Shown piece by piece: positions 32,325 through 44,097 of a stretch of 64,000 nt of DNA (positions are counted from its first letter, which is position 1; each line of letters begins with the position of its first letter). The translations under genes were made by a program, and so were the position numbers. The stretch comes from Cercospora beticola. Its lineage: Eukaryota; Ascomycota; Dothideomycetes; Mycosphaerellales; Mycosphaerellaceae. The notes under the pieces were generated by a model that was not told the DNA's origin, ran no database searches, and saw nothing but the letters and a program-made list of their open reading frames with translations. The stretch covers positions 3,100,001 to 3,164,000 of the forward strand of contig NC_088938.1 of assembly GCF_033473495.1 (NCBI RefSeq), in the 5' to 3' direction.

Positions 32325-35300
32325 CGGCAGTGCTACGTCAGGAAGGGCGCATGCGAGTGACTCGTGGCGAGCACGTCGTGGGGCTTGGCTGGGTGTGGAA
32401 TGGGCGTGGTATGGAATGCGGGATATGGCCGGAGGTGTATGTGCGCAGGATATGGCTATGCCGCTGGAGCGGCGGACGGCATGGCAGTCTTGTACGCAGT
32501 CGCAGATGAGTGGGCCGGGAGATGGCGACTAGGGTAGGCCGTCGAGCAGCGAAAGCGTGCTTGGTGCTATGACCCCAGTGCTGGCACCAAACCTGGCGCG
32601 GTCATCTCGTGCTGATCGCTGCGCACTGGCCGCCCGGCAGCGCCAGGATAACTCGTGGCCAGTGACCAATGCGGTTCCACCGGCCTGCGCCCACCACCGC
32701 ACCACGAAGGACCAGGGGCGCCGTCTGCGAGTCTGCCGCAAACAACGCCTGGGACGAAATTCCCGGCGACTTCGCGAGCGCCTGGTCGGCGGCCAAGCAG
32801 TCACTGCCTCTCTCGTGCACTCACGCTCACTACTGATGATATGCTGATATGCTGATGCCGATGCTGATGATGCTGCTACCTGCTGCTGCGCCAGCGACGA
32901 CCACGCACTCCGCCAGGTCACGCGCGCCGGCGAGTTCGCTCCATTCTTCCGCTGAGTCTGCCTCCTCTGCCTGTCTCACTACTCCTCCACCTCCGCCCAC
33001 TGCGGCGGGACGGGCGGCAGACCTGTTGTTGAGAGAGACAGCCGCTCTCCTGATCGCGATGCTCGTGACGGCATATTCTCTGCGGCCAGGCGCCCGTCTC
33101 ACGCTCACGGCAGCCCCAGCAGCACCGTGCTCAGTCCTGTCTGCCCACGCGTTTCACCATGCGCGCAGGCATTGTTCAGAACTACGTACTCTGGCCATGC
33201 GCATGGGGTCCGGCATCCCTCGCCGTCGGCCACGCTGAGCGCTGGGATCAGTCAGCCTTTTCTTTGTCTCACACTCTCACTGCCTGTTCCGTCTGCTCTA
33301 GCTGCCCGCTGCCCAAGGCATCTGTTGGACGAAAGCGTTGGCGCGGCAAGGCTGTGTCCACATGGCGACACATTCCTGATGCACCTGGGCCGTCTGGCAC
33401 ACATGGTTATGCATGTCGCCCAGTGCCAGACACGGGCGACACGTTGTTTGCAAGTGAGATCGCTGCATGATGACCCGCCCTTACGCTCAGGTCGAATCGA
33501 TCTCTGCGCACGCATGAGCTTGGTTACTGACAGTGGAATGTGGCACCCATGCCCGAGAGTTTCCATCGGCGAGCTTGTTGCAAATGGTAATGGGACACTG
33601 CCTCGGGAGCTATTACTACGACCTTTTCGCGGTATGACTAACGTCTGCCATTGGGCTCAACTGTCCCGTACAGTGGAATTTCTGGGCCTACCGTGATCTG
33701 TGCAGAGTTCACGCTCGTTCAAAGTGTGTCGTAACTGGAATGGGAGAGCTCACCTCTGCATGCAGCATCAGTCCCATGGAAACACCTTCAGTACGCTGTG
33801 AGGGAGCGCTGCTGCATCGCAGAAAGGAGCAAATTCTCGACTCCTGTCAATTCCACCATTCCTCATGGCGTCCAACAGCTTGACACACCGTCGGCAAAGA
33901 ATACTTTCAATGCACAAACGCACCTGTAATTCGACTTTTGGCCATGGGCTGTTTAACATTTATGCTTTCGAGGAGGCTTCCACGTGGTACTTCACGCGCT
34001 GCAAGCCCGGCGTGGCGTACTCGAAACCGTCATGTCTGCATATTCTGTGTTTGGTCGATCCGACGGCCTTGCGTCGATACCACACTCAACGTATTTGTCG
34101 AACGCGTTCGCTGTCCGGCCAGCATCGCGATCTGCATTCGTTCGAAAACTTGTCAGCCGTCTTGCAATACTGTAGCATCGCCGCTGGCCGACTTAGCCGT
34201 GTCGGTGCATGATCGACGCCGCTAGAAGGCCATTCGAATTTGCTGACCTTCTGGCCTAGAAGCCACGCTTCCGATATAGATCGACGTTATGTAACGAGTC
34301 AGAAGGATTCTGTCCAAAAAGCTTTCGCTCGACCATGCCGGCGGGACTCCACTTGTGCGCTTGTCGACACGTGAGCCCAGCTTTTGACGTAGCGGCGGCT
34401 CATTTCACTACTGCGGCGGATGGCCAAGCGCGGTGAAGGTGGTATTGGTCTTTTCGTTTGCCAAGCTCGCCGTATAGACGAATCGGGAAGGTGAGAATGG
34501 TTGTGTGCGTGGTGGCTGTCTGCGATTTGGTTTGCCCGACATCGCACCTTCGCGCACAGGACTGCGCGCGTCTATCGGTGCCTCTCCGGAGCGTGGACGA
34601 CAGTTTTGCTCGCACTCATCAGCGGTGTGTCACAACATACGCGGGCATGCTTGCGCCGAGAGGCAAAAGGAAAAATCCCTACGACCTCGTGTCTTCATCA
34701 GATTGGGATGCAGCCTCCCGCGTCCCGCCATGCGTGCTAAACTTCATCCAGGCAGTCCGAAAGCACCGACAACGTGGATTTTGCAGTCCGACTGGTCACA
34801 GCAGCATGACTCGCGGGCGAGCATGTCCGCGAAACTGCAGCAGGACAGGAGCACAACTCCCAAGCTGCCACTGCATTGGTAGCCGGTCGGAAATTTCTCT
34901 GCTGCCTGCCCTCGTGCGGTGCAGTCCGCCGGTGGAACATACGATGATGGCCGTTGCGGTGTAAGGTTCTGCCATCAACCAAAAATAGTGAAACAGACGG
35001 CACTTCTGCTCGCCAGACCAGACCAGACATGCCCCCAACGGCAGCAGCAGGGCTCGGAGGATGCCTGCGGCAGAGGCGCTGCAGCTTCGACGGCAGAAGT
35101 GTTCGCGTCGGCAACGGTGCTGCTGCTCGTCCTCTTCAACATCGACCCGTCCTCATTCAGCCTGCCGCTGCCGCCAATGGCTCCGGCTCGCGATGCGAGC
35201 GCACTTGTTATCGTGCAGAGCGACAGGCATCGGAGGCAGAAAATTCGTCGTGCGCGCGGCTTGCCCCAGTCGTGGCTTGCAGCAGAGTCGAGTCTATCTG

Positions 35301-38300
35301 ACGTCGGCTGTCTATGCCACGTGTCGTCGAAGCGCTACGAGACGCCATCGTCAAGCCAAGGAGTGACCTTAACCAGACGATTGTTCGCTCGCTGAGCGCC
35401 ATACCGAGGTTGGCAGGTCCTAGCCTGTTCGGTGGACCTGCGAGTGGACCGCGCTGCTGCTGTCCCCGGCCGCAATTCATCACCCTTTGCGATCCCGCGT
35501 CGCAGATTGAATGGAGCCGTGAGATTCTGCCCATGTTCGCCACGTGGTGCTCACGAAGAACCCAAACGAGCTCCTCACCGTCGCTTCCTGCGCGCGGCAA
35601 AGCTGGCTCTTACACTGGACACGCTTTTCCCATGCCAGGCTCAATCGGGCTGACAGTGACATTGCTGCTTCATGTTGCCACGGCCGAATCATCCGAATGC
35701 CCTGGCTTCGCATCTTGCCGTGCTTGCCTGCCGGCAGGTTGCCGAACGCATACCTTTTCGTGAAGCGTCGCGACGCTGCACCACAACGCTCCAGACGAGC
35801 GACCAATGTCCATGGAAGACGTGCCGCCACGCAGACGCACAGCTCTGCACATGCGATTTCACGCGTTTCGAAGACCCTAGCCGAGGCGCCCGTTAACGCG
35901 AGACAGACATTCGGCAGCCTGTCGCGCTCACCGGCCCGGCCTTGGACCGAGAAGGAGCATGCAAGCGACCGACTTGATCCCAGCAGACCACGAGGTGCAG
36001 AGTGAGAGATCGCGTCGGCCGCATTGCGAAATCTCACCAAGATCTGACTCAAATGCCCTCATACGAAGTGCCGACCGTCACAGAGGTACAAGTCACCAGT
36101 CTTACATTATACGATGCCGTGGCCGTCCGGCAGCGAACACTGCCCAATGTGCGGATCGATCATTTGAAATGTTCTGGATGATCCTCCTGTCCATGCCATC
36201 TCAGGGTTTGTATACACGAGCTGAACCGGTCAGCTGAGGTTGCTGCGCAGCCGTCGAGGATCATATCACTTTCCAGCTAGCGCTTGCGAGCCGGCCAACA
36301 GTCAACCACGCTGGAGAAAGCTTGCACCCACCACATGCTCACCACGCGTCGAAGCGAGATGTCTCGTGAGTTGATCAGCTATGTACCTCCCTCGTGGCGG
36401 CCAAGAAGAGCAGCAAATCCGAAGCTCGCTACCAGGCAACCTTTTTGTTCCTCTCAGAGCTCTCCGATCTCATTCGGCAGCACGACTACATGGTGGCTGA
36501 ATATCATCCGCTTTCTGATATACACCACTTTGCTGCAGCAATGTCCCAGTCGACATATTAATCAAAGTCTCTGCGTGGAACGTGGTCGCAGGGCCAATCA
36601 GCATGATGAAATGAATTTTCAGCTGTGAGCTCACTCTATTAGACATCCGGACCTCACTCTCGCTCTTGCGATATGTCCGAACCCAACTCCTCCCACCTGC
36701 GCTTCACTGGATCAGGGCAGTCTGCGATCATCGAACGCGTGTTTCATATCATACAACAGGGTTACATTCGCAGCAGCTGAGCAAGAAAGCGCATCTGGAG
36801 ACTGCTCCGTCGGCACACATGCCTCAAAAGTGCTGCACTGCGAGGCTTGTGATATTGCCCAAGCTTCCCCGTGGTTCATGTGGGTCGCGCTCCTGATCCC
36901 AGCTTGAAGAAGGACACCAGCGCGCACGCACGCGGCGGAGTGAGAGCGGGGAGCTGCCACGCGCGTGTGATGCTGCGGCGATTGAACACTCGTATGTGAC
37001 TTCTGTCATCACGATTGGCATATGCGGTCACCATAATGACTCAACTGTTTCAAGCATTCTAGGGCATCAATACCGTGGAGCTTCTCCTTGCAGTCGTGGC
37101 AGGGGCAACATCCGAAAGGTCAGCGGGAGGCGATCATTGCTCTATCGAGTCTTGGTACCGTCATCAACAAGAAGCAGAAATGGAGCAAAGCGCAGTGGAT
37201 ATTCATCGGAAGATCCTCCGCAAATACCCACAGCAGCACAAGTCCTCGAGCACCTTTCTTGCAAGTTGCAGACCGGCATGCCGTTGTGACAACGCTGCAG
37301 CGACGATCACCGGCCGGCTTGTCAACTCAAATCCACTGAGACTAACAGTTCTAGGCAAGCAGATACGGCTCTGCATCGATGACTTCACTTCTTGTTCAGC
37401 ACAATCTCACTACTTACGTTACAGCACCACGCGAAGGATAAACGTGCATGCGTAGAGAGATTGCGCTGATGGAGTGCTGTGCTGACACGAGCAGTGCCTC
37501 CATCTATGAAAGTTTGACCAGCCAGCATCGCGCAAGTCAAAAACAACACACGGCACTTAGTTGCAGCAAGGAATTTTGGAGTATTTCCGAGGACACTACC
37601 AACATGTTGCTCAGCTCCTTAATATACCAGTGGTATCAGGTGGCAAGCGTTGCATCGAGGCCTACGTGAGCCTGTGCGTCCAATCCGGCGTGTAGTACCT
37701 CGATCAAATCATGCCACCACAGAACGCACACAGTTCGCGAGCTCGGGAGGACCGAATGTCGGCCATGCGACTGCCCGAGAGATGGAGGCTTCGTCAACTT
37801 GCCACCATGATCCTGGTCAAGTTATGCCCACGCTTCGGGTGTTCGTAACGGCGGACTCCTGAGAACGTCCTATTGATTGCTCGTTCGGCGGACGTACAGA
37901 AGAAGAACTGCCGAGTGGCATGTGATCGTGCGGAACGAGTGACAAGTCAGCACTTGCTCTGCGCTCCAAAACTCGACGCGCGTGCTCAACGCTGTTGTGA
38001 ATGGCCCTTTGGACGTCACACTAGTACGCAGTAACATCACTCCAGAGAATTTACCCAATTATTCCGCATTTTGGCACGTCACGCATCCGAAGTTTTGGTG
38101 ATTGATCAACTAGGACGGCAACGAGAGCTATGATCAGTTTCGATGAACAGAAGCGTCTTTGCGCGGGTCCTCAGGCATGATTGCCCTTCTATGGGCTGAT
38201 CAATAAGCTGCATTGTCCATAGCCAACACTGTTCTAGAGTTCAGCCTCATGTGAACCTCAGGACAGGATGATTGAGAATCATGCTGCCGGTAAGAAGACA

Positions 38301-38552
38301 GGGGCGAATACTGCGGGCTCTGCAAATATTTGGACGCACTGGAATGGCTTTTACTTTCTCATCAAGTCTTCAAATTTGTTTCTCATATCAACGCAAGATA
38401 TCGGAAACGACTGTTCTGCAACCTAAACTTCGAACCTCAACACTTTCAACGCCGAAGATCTCCATCTCTCAGCGAATCAAGTTAGCAGTCTTTGTCCTCT
38501 CCCTCCATCCCTTCCATAACCCCACGGCTTCTCCCTGCTCGACGTATTGCCC
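32325..38552. other. Gene-free region of about 6 kb upstream of flbA
   Basis: No frame here is convincing: the open frames are Cys/Arg/Ser-rich in every phase and overlap on both strands. It probably includes the unseen 5' exon(s), leader and promoter of flbA, and perhaps non-coding transcripts. A short GATGCT/GCTGAT-rich microsatellite lies near its start. Confidence 0.45.
32833..32892. repeat. Degenerate GATGCT/GCTGAT microsatellite
   Basis: A run of imperfect GATATGCT, GATGCC, GATGCT and GCTGCT units upstream of the RGS gene. Short and imperfect, of the kind common in fungal intergenic DNA. Confidence 0.5.
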
Positions 38553-39317
38553 TCAAATGACCCGGTTCAGATGCACTAGATCATCAACTCCCAAAACCGT
38601 CAACGCAGGAGTCCAATCCGCCTCCGCAATCCCAATCGTAACATTCTTCAACCCAGCAAGCGAAGCAGAATAACTAGCCGGCAACACGGCCTTCGTCAAC
38701 TGCGACTCCGTAGCCGAAGTTGGGACAAACGTAAACTTCAAGGTTGGGGCTTGCACGCCAGTGGTATAGAAACCTGTCACGGTAATACTGCAGCGACTGG
38801 AAAATGTGACGAGGGATTCTGCAGTGAATCCGATGCAGCCGAAATAGAAGGATATCAGATTGTAAGAGTTGACGCCTTGAGAGGGGACGGCGGAAATTGT
38901 GCCGAACGGGCGGAGAGAGACCAGGCCGATTTGAGTTACGGTTTGGACGAGACCTGTTACGGCGATTTTGGCGGGGCTTTGGGGTTTGAGGCCGTAGCTG
39001 AAGGTTGCAAGGCAGAGACGGTCGCCGAGGAGACAGAGGTTGGGGAGTGGGAGGCCACCTTGCTGTTGGTGGGAAAAAGAATGTTAGAGTGGGCTGGATC
39101 GAGGGAGTTGCGGGATGGGGATTCGACTTACGGCTACAGTCCATCCCTTGTAATCAAGACCGTTGTATTGGCCTATCAAGGAAAGTTGCGGCACCGCAGG
39201 AACGGTGGTAAGACCATCGTAGTTGTCGGTTCTGAGACCAGCGCCTGCTTGGCGGGTGTCGAGGGCCGCTGTCAGGACAGAGGTGATGAAAGCGGCGAGA
39301 CTGAGCAGACGAGCCAT
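38553..39317 (-). CDS. Small secreted protein of unknown function
   Basis: Two exons, 39317-39132 and 39062-38553, give about 231 residues. The intron has GTAAGT at its start and CCACCAACAG at its end, with a CTAAC branch site. The N-terminus MARLLSLAAFITSVLTA is a clear signal peptide. After it the mature chain contains LSLIGQYNGLDYKGWTVA, CLLGDRLCLATFSYGL, NSYNLISFYFGCIGFTAES and FSSRCSITVTGFYTTG. Four cysteines in the second exon could make two disulfides. The beta-rich look resembles extracellular fungal proteins with a conserved NGLDYKG-W block, but I cannot name the family. No membrane anchor is seen, so release or wall association is likely. Confidence 0.65.
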
Positions 39318-40447
39318 ATTGACTTATTGGAGACTGTTGTTGGGGTGTGTTTCATCTTCATCACAATCGGACTCACAGCTTCATATACCTTTCTCCATTC
39401 TCTTCACACCGCCATCGATCGCACACCACCCACTTGCTAATTCCAATTCCAATTCACGTCTTGCATAATCACGGCGAAGCTCGGCCGTGAGCCGCTCATC
39501 CACTCCTCCCTCCAGTCAACAGATCTCAGCGATCATCATGTCGTGGTGGCTGTAGCCACATCTCTGCCTCAACGAACATTCCCCAGTCATCGAGGCACTC
39601 AATCGAAGCCACCAAGCCCTCGCTGTTCATCGCGAGGACGAGCTCTCTCGTGGCTTCTCCAATGCAGTCAGCAAGGAACTACTGCACAGCTAATGATGTT
39701 TAACCGACCTGCAATAACTCAGATTACCATCCAGGATCAGAGTCATGACAGGATGATCAAAAGAAACAACCCTCCAGTCCGACAATCTTCAGGTTACACA
39801 AAATCTTACCAGAAGAGAAAGATCTCCGTGACTTGTGTGGTGGCGTATGGAGAAACACGAGCCTGTTGTACGACACATCCTTCGGCAAGACCAAGGGAAA
39901 ACTTTTCGCCTCTCGCTATTCGATCGCGTTTTGGAGGGTGCATGAGCTTTGATTCCACTGCAAAGCGCTTCGATCGAGATCTTTCAACCTGCGTGTACGA
40001 TTGAAATCTTTTCTACGTGGATCGCTGTTCGGGAGCCGCAATTTGTATCGTCCAAGAAAGGCAAGTTGCATTCTGCATGGAGCTAATCGATTGGCGAGTT
40101 TTGCGAGGACGGAGCGGATTCAAAACACAATCATGGCATGTATCCGCCTGCCGAGTGGTCAATGTGTCGATACACGATCAGCAGTGCGGTCCACTGTAGC
40201 ATTGAAAGTATCCCTCAATTGATTTTATCGGAGGTCTGTAGCTGAGTCTCTTGACACCATTGGGCCCCAACGCTTGTCGAGCATCATTCATGCTTTTCCA
40301 AATCGTCAGCAGGATTCGTGTCGTCGACCTTCTCCGCTGAACCGCATCTCTGTGTCATAAAGCTGTAATCATCGCTTCGTCCATTTTCCGAAAATGTAGT
40401 TCTGCTGACTTTCCCTCACACCGCCAAATTCAATGTCGCCCGTCTCT
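39318..40447. other. Intergenic region
   Basis: About 1.1 kb between the secreted-protein promoter and the 3' end of the SDR gene. A 153-residue open frame at 39543-40004 lacks protein-like patterns. No gene supported. Confidence 0.4.
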
Positions 40448-41407
40448 TTACCGGCCTGGAACCACATTCAGCACACCACCATCAATCGCCAGGATTTCTC
40501 CGTTAACGTAGTGATTGCGTGCGAAGAAGAGCACACCCATTCCGATCTCCTCGTCACGTCCGGCTCGCATCATGGGCACATGGCCCGTCTTGTCGATCTT
40601 CTCTTGCGGAAAATCACTCTTCTGACGATCATCGGATTTCGTGCCCGCCATTTCCGAGGGAAAGTATCCTGGCGCAATGCTACAGACTCATGTCAGTACA
40701 AGGGACATTCAAAAGCGCAGTCAAAATGAGGGCCTATACCTGTTCACTCGAATCTTCGCCTTCTGGAACTCCGCACTCATCAACTTACTCAACTGCACCG
40801 TCGCTCCCTTGGCAGCATTGTACGAAAAATGCCCTTGCGAGTCCCTCATCAATCCTGACATGGACGAGATAATGATGACACTCGCGCTAAAATCCTCGTA
40901 AGGCCCGCCTTTGGCTTTCGTGGCAGCCTGCAACAATGGCAGGAAAGCCACAGCAGTGAAGTAGACCGACGTCACATCCGTCTCATATGTCTTCTGCCAA
41001 TCCTCGACAGACTCCTCATTCCATAGTTTCGCGCTCAAGTCGTCGGCGTCAGAGTGCTCGGGTGGAGCCTTGGGGCCTGAGACGCCAGCATTGCAGACGA
41101 GGAGGTTGATGTGGGATTCTTTAGATTTGATGTCGGAGACGAGTTTCTGGAGGTCTTCTTTCTTGGTCACATCGCAGGGGCCAATTGGGATGATTTGCCC
41201 GCCGGTGCGGTCTTGCTCGGGGCTGTGGGCTTTCGCGGCATTTTCGAGAGCTTCGACGCGGCGGCCAGTGATGTACACTTTTGCGCCGTTGGCGGCGAGG
41301 GCTTGAGAGGCCATGAGGCCTATGCCTGTGCCGCCGCCAGTCACGACGCAGACATAGTCTTTGACTGTGAAGAGGCGGTTGACGTCGAAGTGGTGAGTTT
41401 CTGCCAT
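40448..41407 (-). CDS. Short-chain dehydrogenase/reductase
   Basis: Two exons, 41407-40740 and 40679-40448, give 299 residues; the 60-nt intron (GTATAG...CTGTAG) splits a serine codon. Classical SDR motifs are all present: TGGGTGIG cofactor loop near residue 22, CNAGV strand, the catalytic Ser in IIISSMSG, and YNAAK. After splicing, RVN-SIAPGYFPSEM continues the fold, and the C-terminus reads YVNGEILAIDGGVLNV. The basic residue after the glycine loop (ITGRRVEALE) favours NADP(H). Substrate unknown. I place the start at the ATG at 41407 (MAETHHFDV); an upstream in-frame ATG-like extension looks like leader sequence. Probably soluble and cytosolic. Confidence 0.85.
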
Positions 41408-42033
41408 GGTGATTGTCCTGGGTCTTTGTTGATAAGTGGAAGTTTTTGAGTCAGTCGCGCGAGCTTGTCGAGAGAAGTGAGCAGTCGTCGCTGCAGTTTC
41501 GTTCTGTAGCACACGACATTGAATTATGACGTAGCGGGTGACATTTTTGTGACGCGAAAGGCAACACGAGCGCATGTGATTTGGTGTTTTTCAATATTTG
41601 CTTCACCTACCCGCTTTGAACACTGCATATGCGATGTGGGTATTACTTACCGCTCAAGCCTGTGCATTCCGGAGAACGCTGTTAATTCTGGTAAGGGCCA
41701 TTGACACCTGAGGTGTGGGTTGAGTTCCCTCTACTGTTTTGCTACGTAACCGAGTTGGTGTAGCCAACCGAGGACACAGCCTACGTTATGTTTTAATCCA
41801 AAGATCTTTGGCGGTGGCTGTTAGCAGCGCTATCTCGCGGTGCAAAATAGGAATCGCCTTGAAGAGCATCAAAATCTGGTCTCTAGGTTGCAAGGATATT
41901 CTTGGTCGAGAAAAGTCGTCTCATGGGCGGCCACTTTTGGTTTCTGGCAAATGCATAACTTCTCTTGCACATCTCGGAGTCATAGCCTCTGAGAGCGATG
42001 TCGATATCACAAAATGGCGAAACCGCAACTCGC
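41408..42033. other. Intergenic region
   Basis: Promoter side of the SDR gene and 3' flank of MYG1. No convincing gene or repeat. Confidence 0.4.
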
Positions 42034-43311
42034 TTACATCTCCAGAGCCTTCTTTGCCATCTCGAGGGCTCCATCAAAGGTCTGGTTGCCACCGATGAAG
42101 CCGGCAGCGTGCACAAAGATGCTGCCAGGAACGCCAGAAAGCTTGCTGAGCTCGTCATCGCGCACACCTCTCCATGCCTCAGGAAGTCCCTTTCGGTTCT
42201 CGAAGCTGCCAGGCTCGAGACTGACAGCTCGGATACGCCACTTGCTGTCCTGTTCTCCACTCTCGGCGAAAAGTGCATACAGAACGCTACCTTGTGCACC
42301 AGTCTCTTCCTCGAGCGCATACAAGTGGTCCATCCACGGAACACCGCCGTCCTTCCAGGGCACCACGAGAATACGGCCTTGCGGGTCTACTGCGTGCCTG
42401 GAGTTGAAGGCTTGCGCGACCACGTTACGAGCGGGTAGCCACGCCAGAAATTTGTCGCTGAGCTCAATGGAGAATTGCTCGCCCACAAAAGCGGAAGCAC
42501 GAGCGAAGCGGGCATCCTCATCAGCCTGATCTGCGGCCTTGCTGGTTTGGACGAACCCATTGGCGTTGATATTGTTTGCAGCAGGTGTGACAGGTGCGTG
42601 ATTGTAGCGACCGACCACGCTGGCAATGCTGAAGCCCTTGTCCGATGTCTTCTTCTCGATGCCTGCCTTTCTGATCTCAGCAGGGTCGTACACCGAGATA
42701 CCATTGTCATTGGCGTCGAACGCCTGCACAAAGTCCTCGTATAGCTTCTGATACAGCAGCTCGTTCTCCGAACTGGCCACGTCCAGCCCTGTCACGGCCG
42801 ACACGATTCTCTTGCCATAGTGCATCCACACCAGTCCTGCTGATGAAAGCTTGGTGTTCTTGCCAGGGAAAGTAGCTTTGAATTCGCGCTGGTGGTGGTC
42901 GTAGCGGAAGATGGCATCGTCGTGCACACCACCCACATCAACGACAATGGTGCATGTCTTGAGCACTTCGGAGTCGCGAGTTCTGATCAAGGATGCGCCT
43001 TTGTAGTCAGGCAGCAGACGGAGCAAGTAAACTGCTAGGGCTTCGTCGGCGTGGAAGTGGCCGTTGTGGGTGCCAATGACTGGCGCTGCGGTGCCGTCGG
43101 CCATCTTTTGTCGCTTCGATGAAGGCTCCGAGGTCATTTGCTGCAGCAGAGGTCGGTAGAGGTGGGGGTTGCTGGCCACGAGGCGCTGGAAGATGTCGTT
43201 GGTGGTCTTTGCCTTGTTTGGGGAGTTGACAGAACGAATGGAAGCTCTGTGCAGAGGCAGACGGAGTGGTGGACGGGAGGGCCGCAGTGGTGACAGAACT
43301 AGCCTCTTCAT
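42034..43311 (-). CDS. MYG1: MYG1-family exonuclease
   Basis: Single exon, 425 residues from the first true ATG at 43311. The frame is open upstream to a GTG at 43449 but without ATG. The family is a DHH-superfamily 3'-5' RNA exonuclease, shown in animals to act in nucleus and mitochondrion. Diagnostic motifs are GTHNGHFHADEALAVYLLRL, the metal-binding region VVDVGGVHD and RYDHHQREF, and C-terminal WKDGGVPWMDHLYALE and FVHAAGFIGGNQTFDGA. The first 40 residues (MKRLVLSPLRPSRPPLRLPL onward) are basic and free of acid, a likely mitochondrial presequence; KRQK near residue 70 could serve nuclear import. An internal ATG (MTSEPSSKRQK) could give a second form lacking the presequence. Confidence 0.9.
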   Translation of the reverse strand: MKRLVLSPLRPSRPPLRLPLHRASIRSVNSPNKAKTTNDIFQRLVASNPHLYRPLLQQMTSEPSSKRQKMADGTAAPVIGTHNGHFHADEALAVYLLRLLPDYKGASLIRTRDSEVLKTCTIVVDVGGVHDDAIFRYDHHQREFKATFPGKNTKLSSAGLVWMHYGKRIVSAVTGLDVASSENELLYQKLYEDFVQAFDANDNGISVYDPAEIRKAGIEKKTSDKGFSIASVVGRYNHAPVTPAANNINANGFVQTSKAADQADEDARFARASAFVGEQFSIELSDKFLAWLPARNVVAQAFNSRHAVDPQGRILVVPWKDGGVPWMDHLYALEEETGAQGSVLYALFAESGEQDSKWRIRAVSLEPGSFENRKGLPEAWRGVRDDELSKLSGVPGSIFVHAAGFIGGNQTFDGALEMAKKALEM

Positions 43312-44097
43312 GCAAACGGAGACTGGAGCTGGCGGCGGGCGAGAAAATGTCACAAGCTTGGGACGTCGCGATAATCCCTGCAGCTTGCTTTCTGCACGTG
43401 CAATTCCGCTGCGGTGCGTCGTGCGTGTGCGTGCTGCTGCATCACCCACTATCCCGCCAAGCCATGGCCGTCGATGCGATATTCGTCAATCGTTGTTGTG
43501 CGACGCGAGAAGCAGGAGTCGCCATGACGCTGCTGGCGGTTGAAGCGACGTGGTAAACCGGTTTGTCGTCGTCGCCGTCTTGCTTTGCGTGATGGCGAGT
43601 GCTGCGCTCTGCGGGGCGCTGGCGCTCGACCATTCCAGCGTGTACCACTAGTACTGCACATCGCACGCGACACCCAGCACCACAGACAGATACTTCACTC
43701 GACACGTCTGCAGGTAGTCACCTGCGCAGTCACGCCTCCACTCGCTCCCAAACTTCGTCGTCCCCCGCCTGACCGCCCTTCAAATATCGCGTCGCCGCCA
43801 TCACCGAACCACGGACGCGCTTGCATCGACGACTGTGGAGACCAGCGCTGGCTGGACCCTAGTTATCACACTATCTGGCGGTCAACTTTAGCCTAGCGAC
43901 GAGCACAATTTCAACACTTCCCGCCCACCTTCCTCCAAGGCCGCTGTTCCTCCTGCCTCCTCCACCACGCGCTCCTGCTGCGATTTCGCCAGCGTGAGAG
44001 GTGAGGAGAGCCAATCTCTTCGTCATCGCCGCATGACCCTCCCACCACCGCCAATCCTCAACCCTCCGCACGACACGGCTCGGCGGTCAAGGTGGCC
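43312..44097. promoter_or_regulatory. Divergent promoter between MYG1 and ICE2
   Basis: Nearly 800 bp between two divergent genes. The sequence is rich in GC and short pyrimidine tracts. No specific element can be assigned with confidence. Confidence 0.35.

Noticed and set aside
32529..32921. Minus-strand frame immediately upstream of the flbA frame, in the same phase
   Set aside because: It could be read as more flbA coding sequence across a TAG, but it has only a GTG start and an Arg/Ser/Ala composition unlike FlbA; more likely leader or intron.
33127..33696. 189-residue plus-strand open frame upstream of flbA
   Set aside because: Rich in Cys, Arg, Leu and Ser with no conserved-looking pattern, and overlapped by equally long frames in other phases; typical of GC-rich non-coding DNA.
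43312..43449. N-terminal extension of MYG1 to 43449
   Set aside because: The extension starts with GTG, not ATG, and the real ATG at 43311 begins a good mitochondrial presequence.
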